A stretch of 13,291 bases of DNA from Aquifex sp. Lineage in GTDB: Bacteria; Aquificota; Aquificia; Aquificales; Aquificaceae. The translations under genes and the position numbers were made by a program. The notes below the pieces were generated by a model, which ran no database searches, had not been told where the DNA came from, and saw only the letters and a program-made list of their open reading frames with translations. Where the stretch lies: contig QNXQ01000149.1 of NCBI GenBank assembly GCA_003978875.1, positions 1 through 13,291 of the forward strand, given 5' to 3'. Shown here piece by piece: positions 1-7,259 of this stretch (within the stretch, counting starts at the first letter, position 1; each line of letters starts with the position of its first letter).

Positions 1-1429
1 TTCCTCGGAAATTTCCTTTCCTGAGTTCTAAGAATCCCGTTAATCCCGTTATTTCGTTATAAGAAAGTCCTACAGAGAATTGTCCTGTAAATCTTTCCCT
101 TATTTTTACCAAGAGGTCCCATTTTGCTCCTCCCTTGGGAATAGGATTTATTTGAACATCTTGATAATACCCTAGATTCATTATCCTTATTCGTGAGCGG
201 TTTAACCCTTTTCTTACGGCAAGTTCATTTTCTTGGACTCTCATCTCACGTCTTATAACGTAATCTCTGGTCTCGTAATTACCTTTTACTTCTATCCTGT
301 TTACATAAACCGGTTTTCCTTCGTGGATTATAAGGGTGATTAGCACTTTATGCTTTTCGGGAACAACCTTTATTTTTTCCTCAATTCTGACGTGTAAAAA
401 CCCTATATCCGCGTACTTTTCTACAATATTTCTTTTTATCTTTTCTATTACCTCTCTTCTGAAGTATCCACCTTTCCTTTCATTCTTCTTCAGAATATTT
501 TCTACGAGCTCACTATAGGCAAATAATTTGTTTCCCTGAATCTCCAATTTCCCAATCTTATACCTTGGACCTTCTTTTACTTTTATTATTATCTTCCTTG
601 CAGCTCCCTTTTTCTCTACACGGTACGAAACCTGTGCTTGAAGAAAGCCTTCGCTTTTATAGAATTCCTTTATCTTTTCTACATCCTCTTCAAGTAGGTC
701 TTTACTAAAAGCGGGATGCAGTCTAAAAAGAAAAATATTTGGTTCTTTTAGTTCCATTAGACCTTTTAATTTCCTATCACTAAAGTGCTTATTTCCCTCT
801 ATTTCTATATCTTTCACGTAAATCTTTTTACCTTCACGGATTGTGAATATAAGTTTGGAAGCTCCTTTTTTTGGAACGATTTTATAACTGACTTTAGTCC
901 CGATAAAACCTTCGCGTTTATACACCTCCTCTATTCTCTTTTTAAGGCTTTCTATTTCTTGGACTGTCAAGATTCTGCCGAGCTTCAATTGCTTGAGTAT
1001 AGCAAGCCGTTCTTCAACTGCAGGACTTGAAGTGTACCCTTCTATGGTTTCTTCTATATCGACTTCTCCGAGTTCTGTTTCTATTCCGAGATATTCCTTT
1101 AGTTCATCATCACTGAGTTCATCATTTCCTTCAAATTCTATCTTGTATATTACCGGGAGATCTTCAACCCGAAACACTATCTCGGGCTTTCCGTTACTGT
1201 TTGTATCCTCTATATATACCTCAATCTTTTTAAACAAACCCGTCCTGTAAAGTCTCTTAATATCCTCCCTTATTTTCTCAAGGGAAAAATCCGAACCTTC
1301 TTTTGTCTTTAAAAAACCCTTTATGAGTTCATCGGTAATATATTTATTTCCCTTAACAATAACTTTTTCTATTTCTTGGGAAAAAACAATAGTTGTTAAA
1401 GCTAAAAAACTTAAAAATCCCTTTTTCAC
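1..1429 (-). CDS. bamA: Outer membrane protein assembly factor BamA (Omp85/YaeT), 5' part, cut by the left edge
   Basis: BamA is the outer-membrane barrel that folds and inserts other beta-barrel proteins; its periplasmic POTRA domains receive the clients. My reading of the minus strand gives 476 uninterrupted codons running off the window. Residues 1-17 form a signal peptide (VKKGFLSFLALTTIVFS) with likely cleavage before QEIEKV. Five POTRA-like units follow, at about 20-90, 91-201, 202-288, 289-372 and 373-446. They show the recurrent pattern of a beta-strand ending in a GN turn (VKGNKY, FEGNDE, IEGNKH, IQGNKL, VKGNYE) and a helix ending in YxxxGF or similar. The barrel begins near 447 (RFTGQFSVGLSYNEITG) and its remainder lies outside. 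The start is GTG at 1429: it places KK directly before the hydrophobic segment, and I see no nearer ATG. There is no clear Shine-Dalgarno site. The gene lies 37 bp after clpC on the same strand. POTRA2 is longer than the others. The family call is firm; only the truncation limits it. Confidence 0.93.
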   Translation of the reverse strand, partial: MKKGFLSFLALTTIVFSQEIEKVIVKGNKYITDELIKGFLKTKEGSDFSLEKIREDIKRLYRTGLFKKIEVYIEDTNSNGKPEIVFRVEDLPVIYKIEFEGNDELSDDELKEYLGIETELGEVDIEETIEGYTSSPAVEERLAILKQLKLGRILTVQEIESLKKRIEEVYKREGFIGTKVSYKIVPKKGASKLIFTIREGKKIYVKDIEIEGNKHFSDRKLKGLMELKEPNIFLFRLHPAFSKDLLEEDVEKIKEFYKSEGFLQAQVSYRVEKKGAARKIIIKVKEGPRYKIGKLEIQGNKLFAYSELVENILKKNERKGGYFRREVIEKIKRNIVEKYADIGFLHVRIEEKIKVVPEKHKVLITLIIHEGKPVYVNRIEVKGNYETRDYVIRREMRVQENELAVRKGLNRSRIRIMNLGYYQDVQINPIPKGGAKWDLLVKIRERFTGQFSVGLSYNEITGLTGFLELRKGNFRG

Positions 1430-1438
1430 AAAAGAAGT

Positions 1439-1444
1439 ATTATA
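1439..1444 (-). promoter_or_regulatory. Candidate -10 box (TATAAT) for bamA
   Basis: The minus strand reads TATAAT in the 37-bp gap between clpC and bamA, ending 9 bp before the GTG start. Only a weak TT-rich -35 (around 1461-1467) is visible. If it is used, transcription would begin within about 3-4 nt of the start codon. This is an inference from sequence; read-through from clpC is equally possible. Confidence 0.4.
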
Positions 1445-1466
1445 AAGGAAAGGGAAAAGCGGAAAA

Positions 1467-3899
1467 TTATTTTTCCAGGAGGGCTTCAAGCTTTTCTTTC
1501 TTCTTTGAAGGTCTCAGATATGGTTTGTCGCTTCTTACCCTTATTTCCACCTCCTCTATATCCTTGAATGTACCTTTGATAATTTCTTCCGCAAGTAGGT
1601 CCTCAACATGTCTTTGAAGAGCTCTCTTGAGGCTTCTTGCTCCGTATTCAGGCTTGTACTCTTTGTCTATAATCCAGTTAACGAAGGACTTGTGCAGTTT
1701 TACCCTTATTCCCCAATCCTTTAGCTTTTCGTTAATTTCTTTAAGTTGAAGGTCAAGTATCTTTTCAATATCTTTCTTCTCAAGAGGTCTGAATACTATA
1801 ATCTCATCCAGTCTGTTCAAGAATTCAGGGCTAAAGGTTCTTTTTACTTGATCAAGAACGTTTTTCCTCATTTCTTCAAAATTAAGGAGTCCTTGTCTCT
1901 TTTCGAATCCCATGCTTCCGCCTGTAATTAATCTCGCTCCGAGATTAGAAGTCATTATGATGATGGTATTGGAAAAGTCTACCGTTCTGCCGAGTCCGTC
2001 GGTAAGTCTTCCGTCATCAAAGATTTGCAGGAATATGTTGAATACGTCAGGGTGTGCTTTTTCTATTTCATCAAACAGAAGAACACTGTAAGGTCTTCTT
2101 CTTACGGCTTCCGTAAGTTGTCCGCCTTCCTCGTATCCCACGTATCCGGGAGGTGCTCCGATAAGTCTGGATACTGTATGCTTTTCCATGTACTCCGACA
2201 TATCGAACCTTATTAATGCTTCCTCCGTTCCGAATAGATATTCGGCTAAGGCCTTGGCAGTTTCGGTTTTTCCGACTCCTGTGGGTCCCAAGAACATGAA
2301 TACTCCTATGGGTCTGTTCTTCCCTTTAAGTCCTACTCTGGACCTTCTTATGGCTTTCGCTATAGCCTTTATAGCTTCATCTTGACCAACAACTCTCTTC
2401 TTAAGTTCTTCTTCAATATGGAGTAGTTTTTCTGCATCACTTTCGTGAATTCTCTTAACCGGTATTCCTGTCCATCTTGCTACGACCTCGGCAACATCTT
2501 CCTCTGTTACTTTAGGTCTATTCTTTTCAAGTTCTTCTTTCCACTTAGCTTTCATGGTTTCAAACTTTGCTCTTAGTCTTAACTCTTCATCTCTAATCCT
2601 TGCAGCCTTTTCATAATCCTGCTCTTTTACGGCTTTTTCCTTTTCTCTTTCATATTCTTTGATTTTCTCCTCTATCTCTTTGAGTTCAGGTGGGAGTTGT
2701 GTAGCTTTCAATTTAACAAGCGCTCCTGCTTCATCCATGACGTCTATGGCTTTATCCGGGAGATTCCTATCGGTAATGTACTTCACGGAAAGGTCTACAG
2801 CTTTTTCTATAGCTTCAGGAGTGTATTCAACCTTATGGAATTCTTCAAACTTAGGTTTAAGACCGTAAAGTATCTGTATGGTATCCTCCGGAGAGGGCTG
2901 TTCTACGTAAACGGGCTGGAATCTTCTTTCCAGTGCACCGTCCTTCTCTATGTATTTTCTATATTCATCTACAGTAGTAGCACCTATTACCTGGATTTCA
3001 CCCCTTGCGAGTGCAGGTTTTAGCATATTAGATGCGTCTATCGAACCTTCCGCAGAACCCGCTCCAACTAGTGTGTGAAGCTCGTCTATGAAGAGGATTA
3101 CGTTGTTTGCCTTTTCGAGTTCTTTGAGTATATTCTTTAACCTTTCCTCAAATTGTCCTCTATACTTAGTCCCAGCAACTAAAGCCGCCAAATCTAACGC
3201 TACTACTCTTTTATTTATCAACGGTTCGGGAACTTCTTTATTTGCTATTCTCTGAGCAAGGCCTTCAACTATTGCGGTTTTACCAACTCCCGGGTCTCCG
3301 AGGAGAACAGGATTGTTTTTTCTCCTTCTTACAAGTATCTGTATAACTCTTTCTATTTCCTTTTCTCTTCCTATCACCGGGTCAAGTTTTCCTTCCCGTG
3401 CCATTTGTGTAAGGTCTCTTGAAAATCTATCCAGATTAGGTGTTGATACATACCTTTGGCTTTCCTGAGGTGGAAGTTCTCCCAGGAGTTGAAGGACTTC
3501 TCTTCTAACGGAATACTCATCTAAACCGAAGCTTCTTAAAATCCTTCCTCCGAGTCCTGTCTTTTCTCTTACAACTCCAATAAGCAGGTGTTCAGGACCT
3601 ACAAACTGGTGGTGTAGTATTCTTGCTTCTTCAACTGCAAATTCAATAACTCTCTTTGCATCGGGTGCAAAAAGAACTTCCCCGGAATGGTTTCCTTTGG
3701 TTATTTGACCCATAATAGCTTTTCTTACTTTTTCTGGAGTAAGACCGAATTTTGCAAGAACCAATGTAGGTATATCTTCTTCTTTTATTAAAGCTAATAA
3801 TATATGTTCACTTCCGAGGTAACTGTGTCCTAGTTCAAGAGCTTCTTCTCTTGCTTTTAAGATAACCTGCCTAGCTCTTTCCGTAAACTTCTCAAACAT
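1467..3899 (-). CDS. clpC: ATP-dependent Clp protease ATPase subunit ClpC
   Basis: This is a cytoplasmic AAA+ unfoldase of the ClpC type, which feeds proteins to the ClpP peptidase. At 810 residues it has the usual ClpC length. The double Clp N-domain covers about 1-145. The first ATPase module has Walker A GDPGVGKT (201-208), Walker B ILFIDE (268-273) and arginine-finger ERR (324-326). A short charged coiled-coil/UVR-like middle segment (about 405-450) replaces the long ClpB M-domain. The second module has Walker A GPTGVGKT (538-545), Walker B VLLFDE (606-611) and sensor-2 GARSLKR (753-759). An MGF tripeptide (663-665) sits where ClpC carries its ClpP-docking loop, which argues for ClpC over the disaggregase ClpB. 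The ATG start has a good ribosome site 7 nt upstream. The C-terminus is Lys-rich. It precedes bamA by 37 bp. Adaptor proteins such as MecA or McsB are not encoded nearby. Confidence 0.95.
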   Translation of the reverse strand: MFEKFTERARQVILKAREEALELGHSYLGSEHILLALIKEEDIPTLVLAKFGLTPEKVRKAIMGQITKGNHSGEVLFAPDAKRVIEFAVEEARILHHQFVGPEHLLIGVVREKTGLGGRILRSFGLDEYSVRREVLQLLGELPPQESQRYVSTPNLDRFSRDLTQMAREGKLDPVIGREKEIERVIQILVRRRKNNPVLLGDPGVGKTAIVEGLAQRIANKEVPEPLINKRVVALDLAALVAGTKYRGQFEERLKNILKELEKANNVILFIDELHTLVGAGSAEGSIDASNMLKPALARGEIQVIGATTVDEYRKYIEKDGALERRFQPVYVEQPSPEDTIQILYGLKPKFEEFHKVEYTPEAIEKAVDLSVKYITDRNLPDKAIDVMDEAGALVKLKATQLPPELKEIEEKIKEYEREKEKAVKEQDYEKAARIRDEELRLRAKFETMKAKWKEELEKNRPKVTEEDVAEVVARWTGIPVKRIHESDAEKLLHIEEELKKRVVGQDEAIKAIAKAIRRSRVGLKGKNRPIGVFMFLGPTGVGKTETAKALAEYLFGTEEALIRFDMSEYMEKHTVSRLIGAPPGYVGYEEGGQLTEAVRRRPYSVLLFDEIEKAHPDVFNIFLQIFDDGRLTDGLGRTVDFSNTIIIMTSNLGARLITGGSMGFEKRQGLLNFEEMRKNVLDQVKRTFSPEFLNRLDEIIVFRPLEKKDIEKILDLQLKEINEKLKDWGIRVKLHKSFVNWIIDKEYKPEYGARSLKRALQRHVEDLLAEEIIKGTFKDIEEVEIRVRSDKPYLRPSKKKEKLEALLEK

Positions 3900-3902
3900 G
3901 TT

Positions 3903-3911
3903 CCTTACCTC
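3903..3911 (-). promoter_or_regulatory. Ribosome binding site of clpC
   Basis: The minus strand reads GAGGTAAGG, with the GAGGT core 7 nt before the clpC ATG. It fixes the start codon. It is worth recording because most other starts in this window lack an obvious Shine-Dalgarno site. Confidence 0.75.
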
Positions 3912-3923
3912 ACTGTTTTTATT

Positions 3924-3951
3924 AAAATAAAAAAATCCATACCTTTTTCAA
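3924..3951 (-). promoter_or_regulatory. Candidate sigma70-type promoter of clpC
   Basis: On the minus strand a TTGAAA box (3946-3951) and a TATTTT box (3924-3929) are separated by 16 bp. Predicted initiation is near 3917, leaving a short leader that still contains the ribosome site. The -35 box overlaps the loop of the hairpin described at 3929-3957. I see no CIRCE inverted repeat or CtsR-like direct repeat around it. Confidence 0.4.
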
Positions 3952-3957
3952 GGCTAT
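3929..3957 (-). terminator. Hairpin plus T-tract after the alaS/155-aa gene unit
   Basis: On the minus strand ATAGCCTT pairs with AAGGTAT across a GAAA loop, giving 7 bp with one bulged G. A T7 run follows three bases later, then A and T4. It lies 43 bp after the stop of the 155-residue gene and fits a weak intrinsic terminator for the alaS unit. The stem is short and AT-rich, so efficiency at high growth temperature is doubtful. Confidence 0.45.
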
Positions 3958-4000
3958 GATATAGGTATTGTTATATATTTTGATAATGTTATCCTTAAAT

Positions 4001-4468
4001 TTAAGATGAGTATAGAAGTTCAAGAAGTATAATCTCCTTCAAAGTGTTAAAAATCTTCTCCCTATTCTCTTTAGCGTAGGGTGGCATATCATCTTCTGGC
4101 TCTCTGTTTTCATCTATAATTATCCCTCTCCCTATTGGAGTGTTTTCCTCCAGATAAGATAGTTCCTTTATCTTTACTCCATCCGCATATATTTTTACAA
4201 CGGTAAGAACCGCTTCGGGAAAGGAAAATTTCACTTCTTCGATAACCTTATCTATAAAACTGTTTATGTCCTTACAAACCTTCAGGAAATTTCTCATTTT
4301 CTCAAGGGAAATCTCTAACTTTGCTTCCTTTTCGTCTACCTTCAGGTACCTTACCGGTATTCCGTATTCACAGTAAACAAAGCCTCCTGTCAAGAGTATC
4401 GGTATTTCACTTATAAGCCTTATGCTTATGTCCTTGAGTCCGATACCCGTCCGAGTGTTCTCGGTCAT
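4001..4468 (-). CDS. Uncharacterised 155-residue protein, translationally coupled to alaS
   Basis: I do not recognise this protein. It is 155 residues, starts MTENTRTGIG and ends LLELLYSS. There is no signal peptide and no clear transmembrane span; the hydrophobic stretch IPILLTGGFV (about 22-31) is too short. The rest alternates predicted strands (EAVLTVVKIYADGVKI, about 85-100) with charged helices (about 45-80 and 131-155), suggesting a compact cytoplasmic alpha/beta fold. Two cysteines (about 33 and 65) do not form a metal-binding motif. Its ATG overlaps the alaS stop codon in an ATGA arrangement, so it is probably translated by ribosomes finishing alaS. Codon use resembles its neighbours, and the frame is open end to end, which supports a real gene. 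A role connected with AlaRS or translation is suggested only by the coupling. Confidence 0.8.
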   Translation of the reverse strand: MTENTRTGIGLKDISIRLISEIPILLTGGFVYCEYGIPVRYLKVDEKEAKLEISLEKMRNFLKVCKDINSFIDKVIEEVKFSFPEAVLTVVKIYADGVKIKELSYLEENTPIGRGIIIDENREPEDDMPPYAKENREKIFNTLKEIILLELLYSS

Positions 4469-7080
4469 TTTACAACTACTCCCAATAAGATTTCTTTTAG
4501 TAATTTAATCGCATCTTCAAATTTGTCAGGTGCCTTTCCTCCACCTTGAGCCAGGTCTTGTCTTCCTCCTCCTCCTCCCTGAAGAACCCTGCCGACTTCC
4601 CTTATAAGCTCGTTAGCTTTAATCTGGGAAGACAATTCTTTGGAAACCGCTATAACAAAGTAAACCTTTCCATCTTTTTTAGATGCTATAAAGGCTACAT
4701 CTTTCTTAGTCCTTTGTCTTAAGATATCCGAAAGATTCCTTAATTCCTCCGGCTCTACATTTTCAAAGATTCCGTAGTGCAGTGTAATTTCTCCTATCTT
4801 TTCTTCCTTAACCTTTTCCCTTATTTGAAGTTTTAAAAGTTCTTGTCTAAGTCTCTGTATTTCTTTTTCTTTTTCTTTTAACTCGTCTTTGAGTTCCTCG
4901 AGTTTACTTAGAACTTCTTCTTCTTTTACTCCCAGTGAACTTGATACTTCCTTTAAAGTTAAGTGTTCGTTAAAGGATGTTCTTACAGCCCACCTTCCCG
5001 TTTGAGCAATTATTCTTCTTACTCCCGCTCCTACGGAACTTTCGGATATTATCTTGAAGTAACCTATATCTCCCGTTGCGGATACGTGTGTTCCACCGCA
5101 CAGTTCTTTAGAAAACTCACCGCACGATATTACTCTTACCCTATCTCCGTATTTTTCCTCAAATATCGCTATAGCTCCCGTCTGCAACGCTTCATTGTAA
5201 GCCATTTCTGCAACGCTTACCGGTAGATTTTCCCTAATCTTTTCATTTACAAGTTCTTCTATTCTTCTTAGTTCATCTTCTGTTAACGCAGCAAAGTGGG
5301 TGAAGTCAAATCTCAAATACTTGTCGGCAACCAATGAACCCGCCTGTCTTACGTGTTCTCCAAGAATATTTCTTAAAGCGGCATGAAGTAGGTGCGTTGC
5401 GGTGTGGTTTCTCATAATATCCCATCTTCTTTCCTTATCAACTTTTGCGTGAACTATATCTTCAACACTTAAAGAGCCTTTTAATACTTTTCCTATGTGA
5501 ACTATGATTCCTTCAACAGGTCTTTGTGTATCCTCTACTTTAAAAAGTCCCTTATCGGTCTCTATTATACCTGTATCTCCTACTTGTCCACCTCCTTCGG
5601 GATAGAAGGGAGTATCTTCAAGAATTAGTTCTCCTTCCTCACCCTCTATTAACTTCCCTACAACTTCTTCACCTTTTACTATCCCTATGAGCTTTGTCTC
5701 GTATTCAAAGTATTCGTAACCTACAAAGGAAGAGGTTTTTCCAAGTTCCTTTAAGTGTGAGTAGACGGGTTTTATTTTTTTCGCTTCTACTTTAAAGCTC
5801 TTACGAGCCCTTTCTCTTTGTTCTTCTAACTCACATTGAAAACCTGTAAGGTCTATCTTTAGTCCCTTCTCCCTTGCTATTTCATCTATTAGGTCTACGG
5901 GAAATCCGTAAGTGTCATAAGCCGTGAAAACTTCTTTACCTGTAAGAATATCTCTGCCTTCATTAAGAGCTTTTTCTATTATTTCTTGGATGTATTCCAT
6001 TCCAGCCCTTAGAGTTTTTATAAATCTTTCCTCTTCTCCCTTAACTATGCCTTTAACAAATTCCCTTGAAAGTTCGAGTTCAGGGTAGGGAGATTTCATT
6101 AAGTCTACAACCAGGTCAACTCCTTTATACAGGAATGGGTTTTCAATTCCCAGTTTATAGCCGAATCTCATAGCACGTCTTAAGATTCTCCTTATTACGT
6201 ATCCTCTTCCTTCGTTTGAGGGAATTACTCCGTCCGAGATAGCAAAGGTTATAGCCCTTAGGTGGTCTGCTATTACTCTCAGGGCTACATCTGTTTCAAA
6301 CTTTTCTCCGTATTTCTTTCCGGAAATTTCTTGACCGAACTCTATAAGTGGGAAAATTATATCTATCTCAAAGTTTGAGTTCTTACCCTGAAGGATGGAT
6401 GCGATTCTCTCAAGTCCCATACCCGTGTCTATATTTGGATGAGGAAGCGGTGTAAGGTTGCCTTTCTCGTCTTTGTTGTATTGCATAAAAACGAGATTCC
6501 AGATTTCCAGATACCTTTCATCTCCCTCGTACTCTTCACCTCTGTCCACGTAAATTTCTGAAGAAGGACCGCACGGTCCTACATCTCCCATTTGCCAGAA
6601 GTTATCTTCTTCTCCCAATCTCCATATTCTTTCCGAGGGAACCCCTATATGTTCGTTCCAGATTCTGTAAGCTTCCTCATCGTCCTTATAGACCGAAACG
6701 TAGAGCCTTTCTTTAGGGAGTTTTAAAACTTCCGTTACGAATTCCCAAGCAAACTCTATAGCTTCCTTCTTAAAGTAGTCTCCGAAGGAGAAATTTCCTA
6801 ACATCTCAAAGAAGGTATGGTGTCTTGAGGTGTATCCTACCTGTTCAAGGTCGTTGTGTTTTCCGGAAACTCTAAGACATTTCTGACAAGAAGTAGCCCT
6901 TTTATAAGGTCTCTTTTCTAAGCCTAAAAAGACATTTTTAAAAGGAACCATTCCTGCGTTTACAAATAGGAGCGTTGGGTCGTTTTCGGGAATTAGAGAA
7001 GCAGACTTTACCCTTGCATGTCCTTTCTTTTCAAAAAAGTCCAGAAAGAGTTCCCTTATTTCATGTGTACTTAAACTCAT
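4465..7080 (-). CDS. alaS: Alanyl-tRNA synthetase (AlaRS)
   Basis: AlaRS joins alanine to tRNA-Ala in the cytoplasm and hydrolyses Ser- and Gly-tRNA-Ala mistakes. At 871 residues it is full length. The class II catalytic core occupies about 1-450, with the family-typical motif-2 stretch RATSCQKCLR (61-70) and the motif-3 region NIDTGMGLERIASIL (216-230). The editing domain includes PEGGGQ (495-500) and the zinc-type residues HTATH (559-563) and CGGTH (661-665). A coiled-coil (about 720-755) leads to the C-Ala/DHHA1 domain with a GGGGGR signature (835-840) and GGGKAPDKF (846-854). The ATG start matches the family N-terminus (MSLSTHEIRELFLDFFEKKG). No Shine-Dalgarno site is visible. A TATAAT box lies 14 bp upstream. 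The tRNA-Asn gene lies just upstream, and the 155-residue gene overlaps the stop by 4 bp. The protein looks very close to A. aeolicus AlaRS from memory but not identical. Confidence 0.98.
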   Translation of the reverse strand: MSLSTHEIRELFLDFFEKKGHARVKSASLIPENDPTLLFVNAGMVPFKNVFLGLEKRPYKRATSCQKCLRVSGKHNDLEQVGYTSRHHTFFEMLGNFSFGDYFKKEAIEFAWEFVTEVLKLPKERLYVSVYKDDEEAYRIWNEHIGVPSERIWRLGEEDNFWQMGDVGPCGPSSEIYVDRGEEYEGDERYLEIWNLVFMQYNKDEKGNLTPLPHPNIDTGMGLERIASILQGKNSNFEIDIIFPLIEFGQEISGKKYGEKFETDVALRVIADHLRAITFAISDGVIPSNEGRGYVIRRILRRAMRFGYKLGIENPFLYKGVDLVVDLMKSPYPELELSREFVKGIVKGEEERFIKTLRAGMEYIQEIIEKALNEGRDILTGKEVFTAYDTYGFPVDLIDEIAREKGLKIDLTGFQCELEEQRERARKSFKVEAKKIKPVYSHLKELGKTSSFVGYEYFEYETKLIGIVKGEEVVGKLIEGEEGELILEDTPFYPEGGGQVGDTGIIETDKGLFKVEDTQRPVEGIIVHIGKVLKGSLSVEDIVHAKVDKERRWDIMRNHTATHLLHAALRNILGEHVRQAGSLVADKYLRFDFTHFAALTEDELRRIEELVNEKIRENLPVSVAEMAYNEALQTGAIAIFEEKYGDRVRVISCGEFSKELCGGTHVSATGDIGYFKIISESSVGAGVRRIIAQTGRWAVRTSFNEHLTLKEVSSSLGVKEEEVLSKLEELKDELKEKEKEIQRLRQELLKLQIREKVKEEKIGEITLHYGIFENVEPEELRNLSDILRQRTKKDVAFIASKKDGKVYFVIAVSKELSSQIKANELIREVGRVLQGGGGGRQDLAQGGGKAPDKFEDAIKLLKEILLGVVVK

Positions 7081-7094
7081 AATTACAAGTTTAA

Positions 7095-7100
7095 ATTATA
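7095..7100 (-). promoter_or_regulatory. Candidate -10 box (TATAAT) for alaS
   Basis: A perfect TATAAT occurs on the minus strand, ending 14 bp before the alaS ATG. No convincing -35 is seen at 16-18 bp spacing. If it is active, the leader would be roughly 8 nt and have no Shine-Dalgarno site. alaS could alternatively be read from the strong tRNA-Asn promoter. Confidence 0.4.
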
Positions 7101-7141
7101 GTTTTTTCGATGCGGGATTTGATGATTTTGATAGGAAGAAA

Positions 7142-7217
7142 TGGCTCCGGGGGAGGGACTCGAACCCCCAACCAGGTGGTTAACAGCCACCCGCTCTGCC
7201 GATTGAGCTACCCCGGA
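7142..7217 (-). tRNA. tRNA-Asn, anticodon GUU, with encoded CCA
   Basis: On the minus strand a complete cloverleaf can be folded by hand. The 7-bp acceptor stem pairs TCCGGGG with CCCCGGA, and the discriminator base is G. The D-arm has GCTC/GAGC stems, the anticodon stem is GGTGG/CCACC, and the anticodon loop is CTGTTAA. The T-arm loop is TTCGAGT on a 5-bp stem with one G-U pair. The body is 73 nt (7145-7217) and the CCA tail (7142-7144) is genomically encoded. The anticodon, at 7182-7184, is GUU, which reads AAC and AAU. The first acceptor pair is U1-A72. The gene lies 31 bp after the dnaB stop and 61 bp before the alaS start, with its own promoter overlapping the end of dnaB. Confidence 0.97.
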
Positions 7218-7230
7218 TAGCCAATATATG

Positions 7231-7259
7231 ATTATATTACCCTGAATTTTAGAAGTCAA
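7231..7259 (-). promoter_or_regulatory. Near-consensus sigma70-type promoter of the tRNA-Asn gene
   Basis: The minus strand carries TTGACT (7254-7259), a 17-bp spacer and TATAAT (7231-7236), only one mismatch from full consensus. Initiation near 7224 would leave a leader of about 7 nt before the mature tRNA 5' end at 7217. The -35 box lies inside the last codons of dnaB (Ile-Asp-Phe). It could also supply transcription to alaS, since I see no terminator after the tRNA. Confidence 0.75.

Noticed and set aside
2697..3023. 108-codon and shorter plus-strand ORFs opposite clpC
   Set aside because: All lie antisense to conserved ClpC motifs and have Phe/Tyr/Ser-rich shadow composition.
1467..3899. 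Calling the Clp ATPase ClpB
   Set aside because: The middle domain is a short UVR-like segment, not the long ClpB coiled coil, and an MGF ClpP-docking tripeptide is present.
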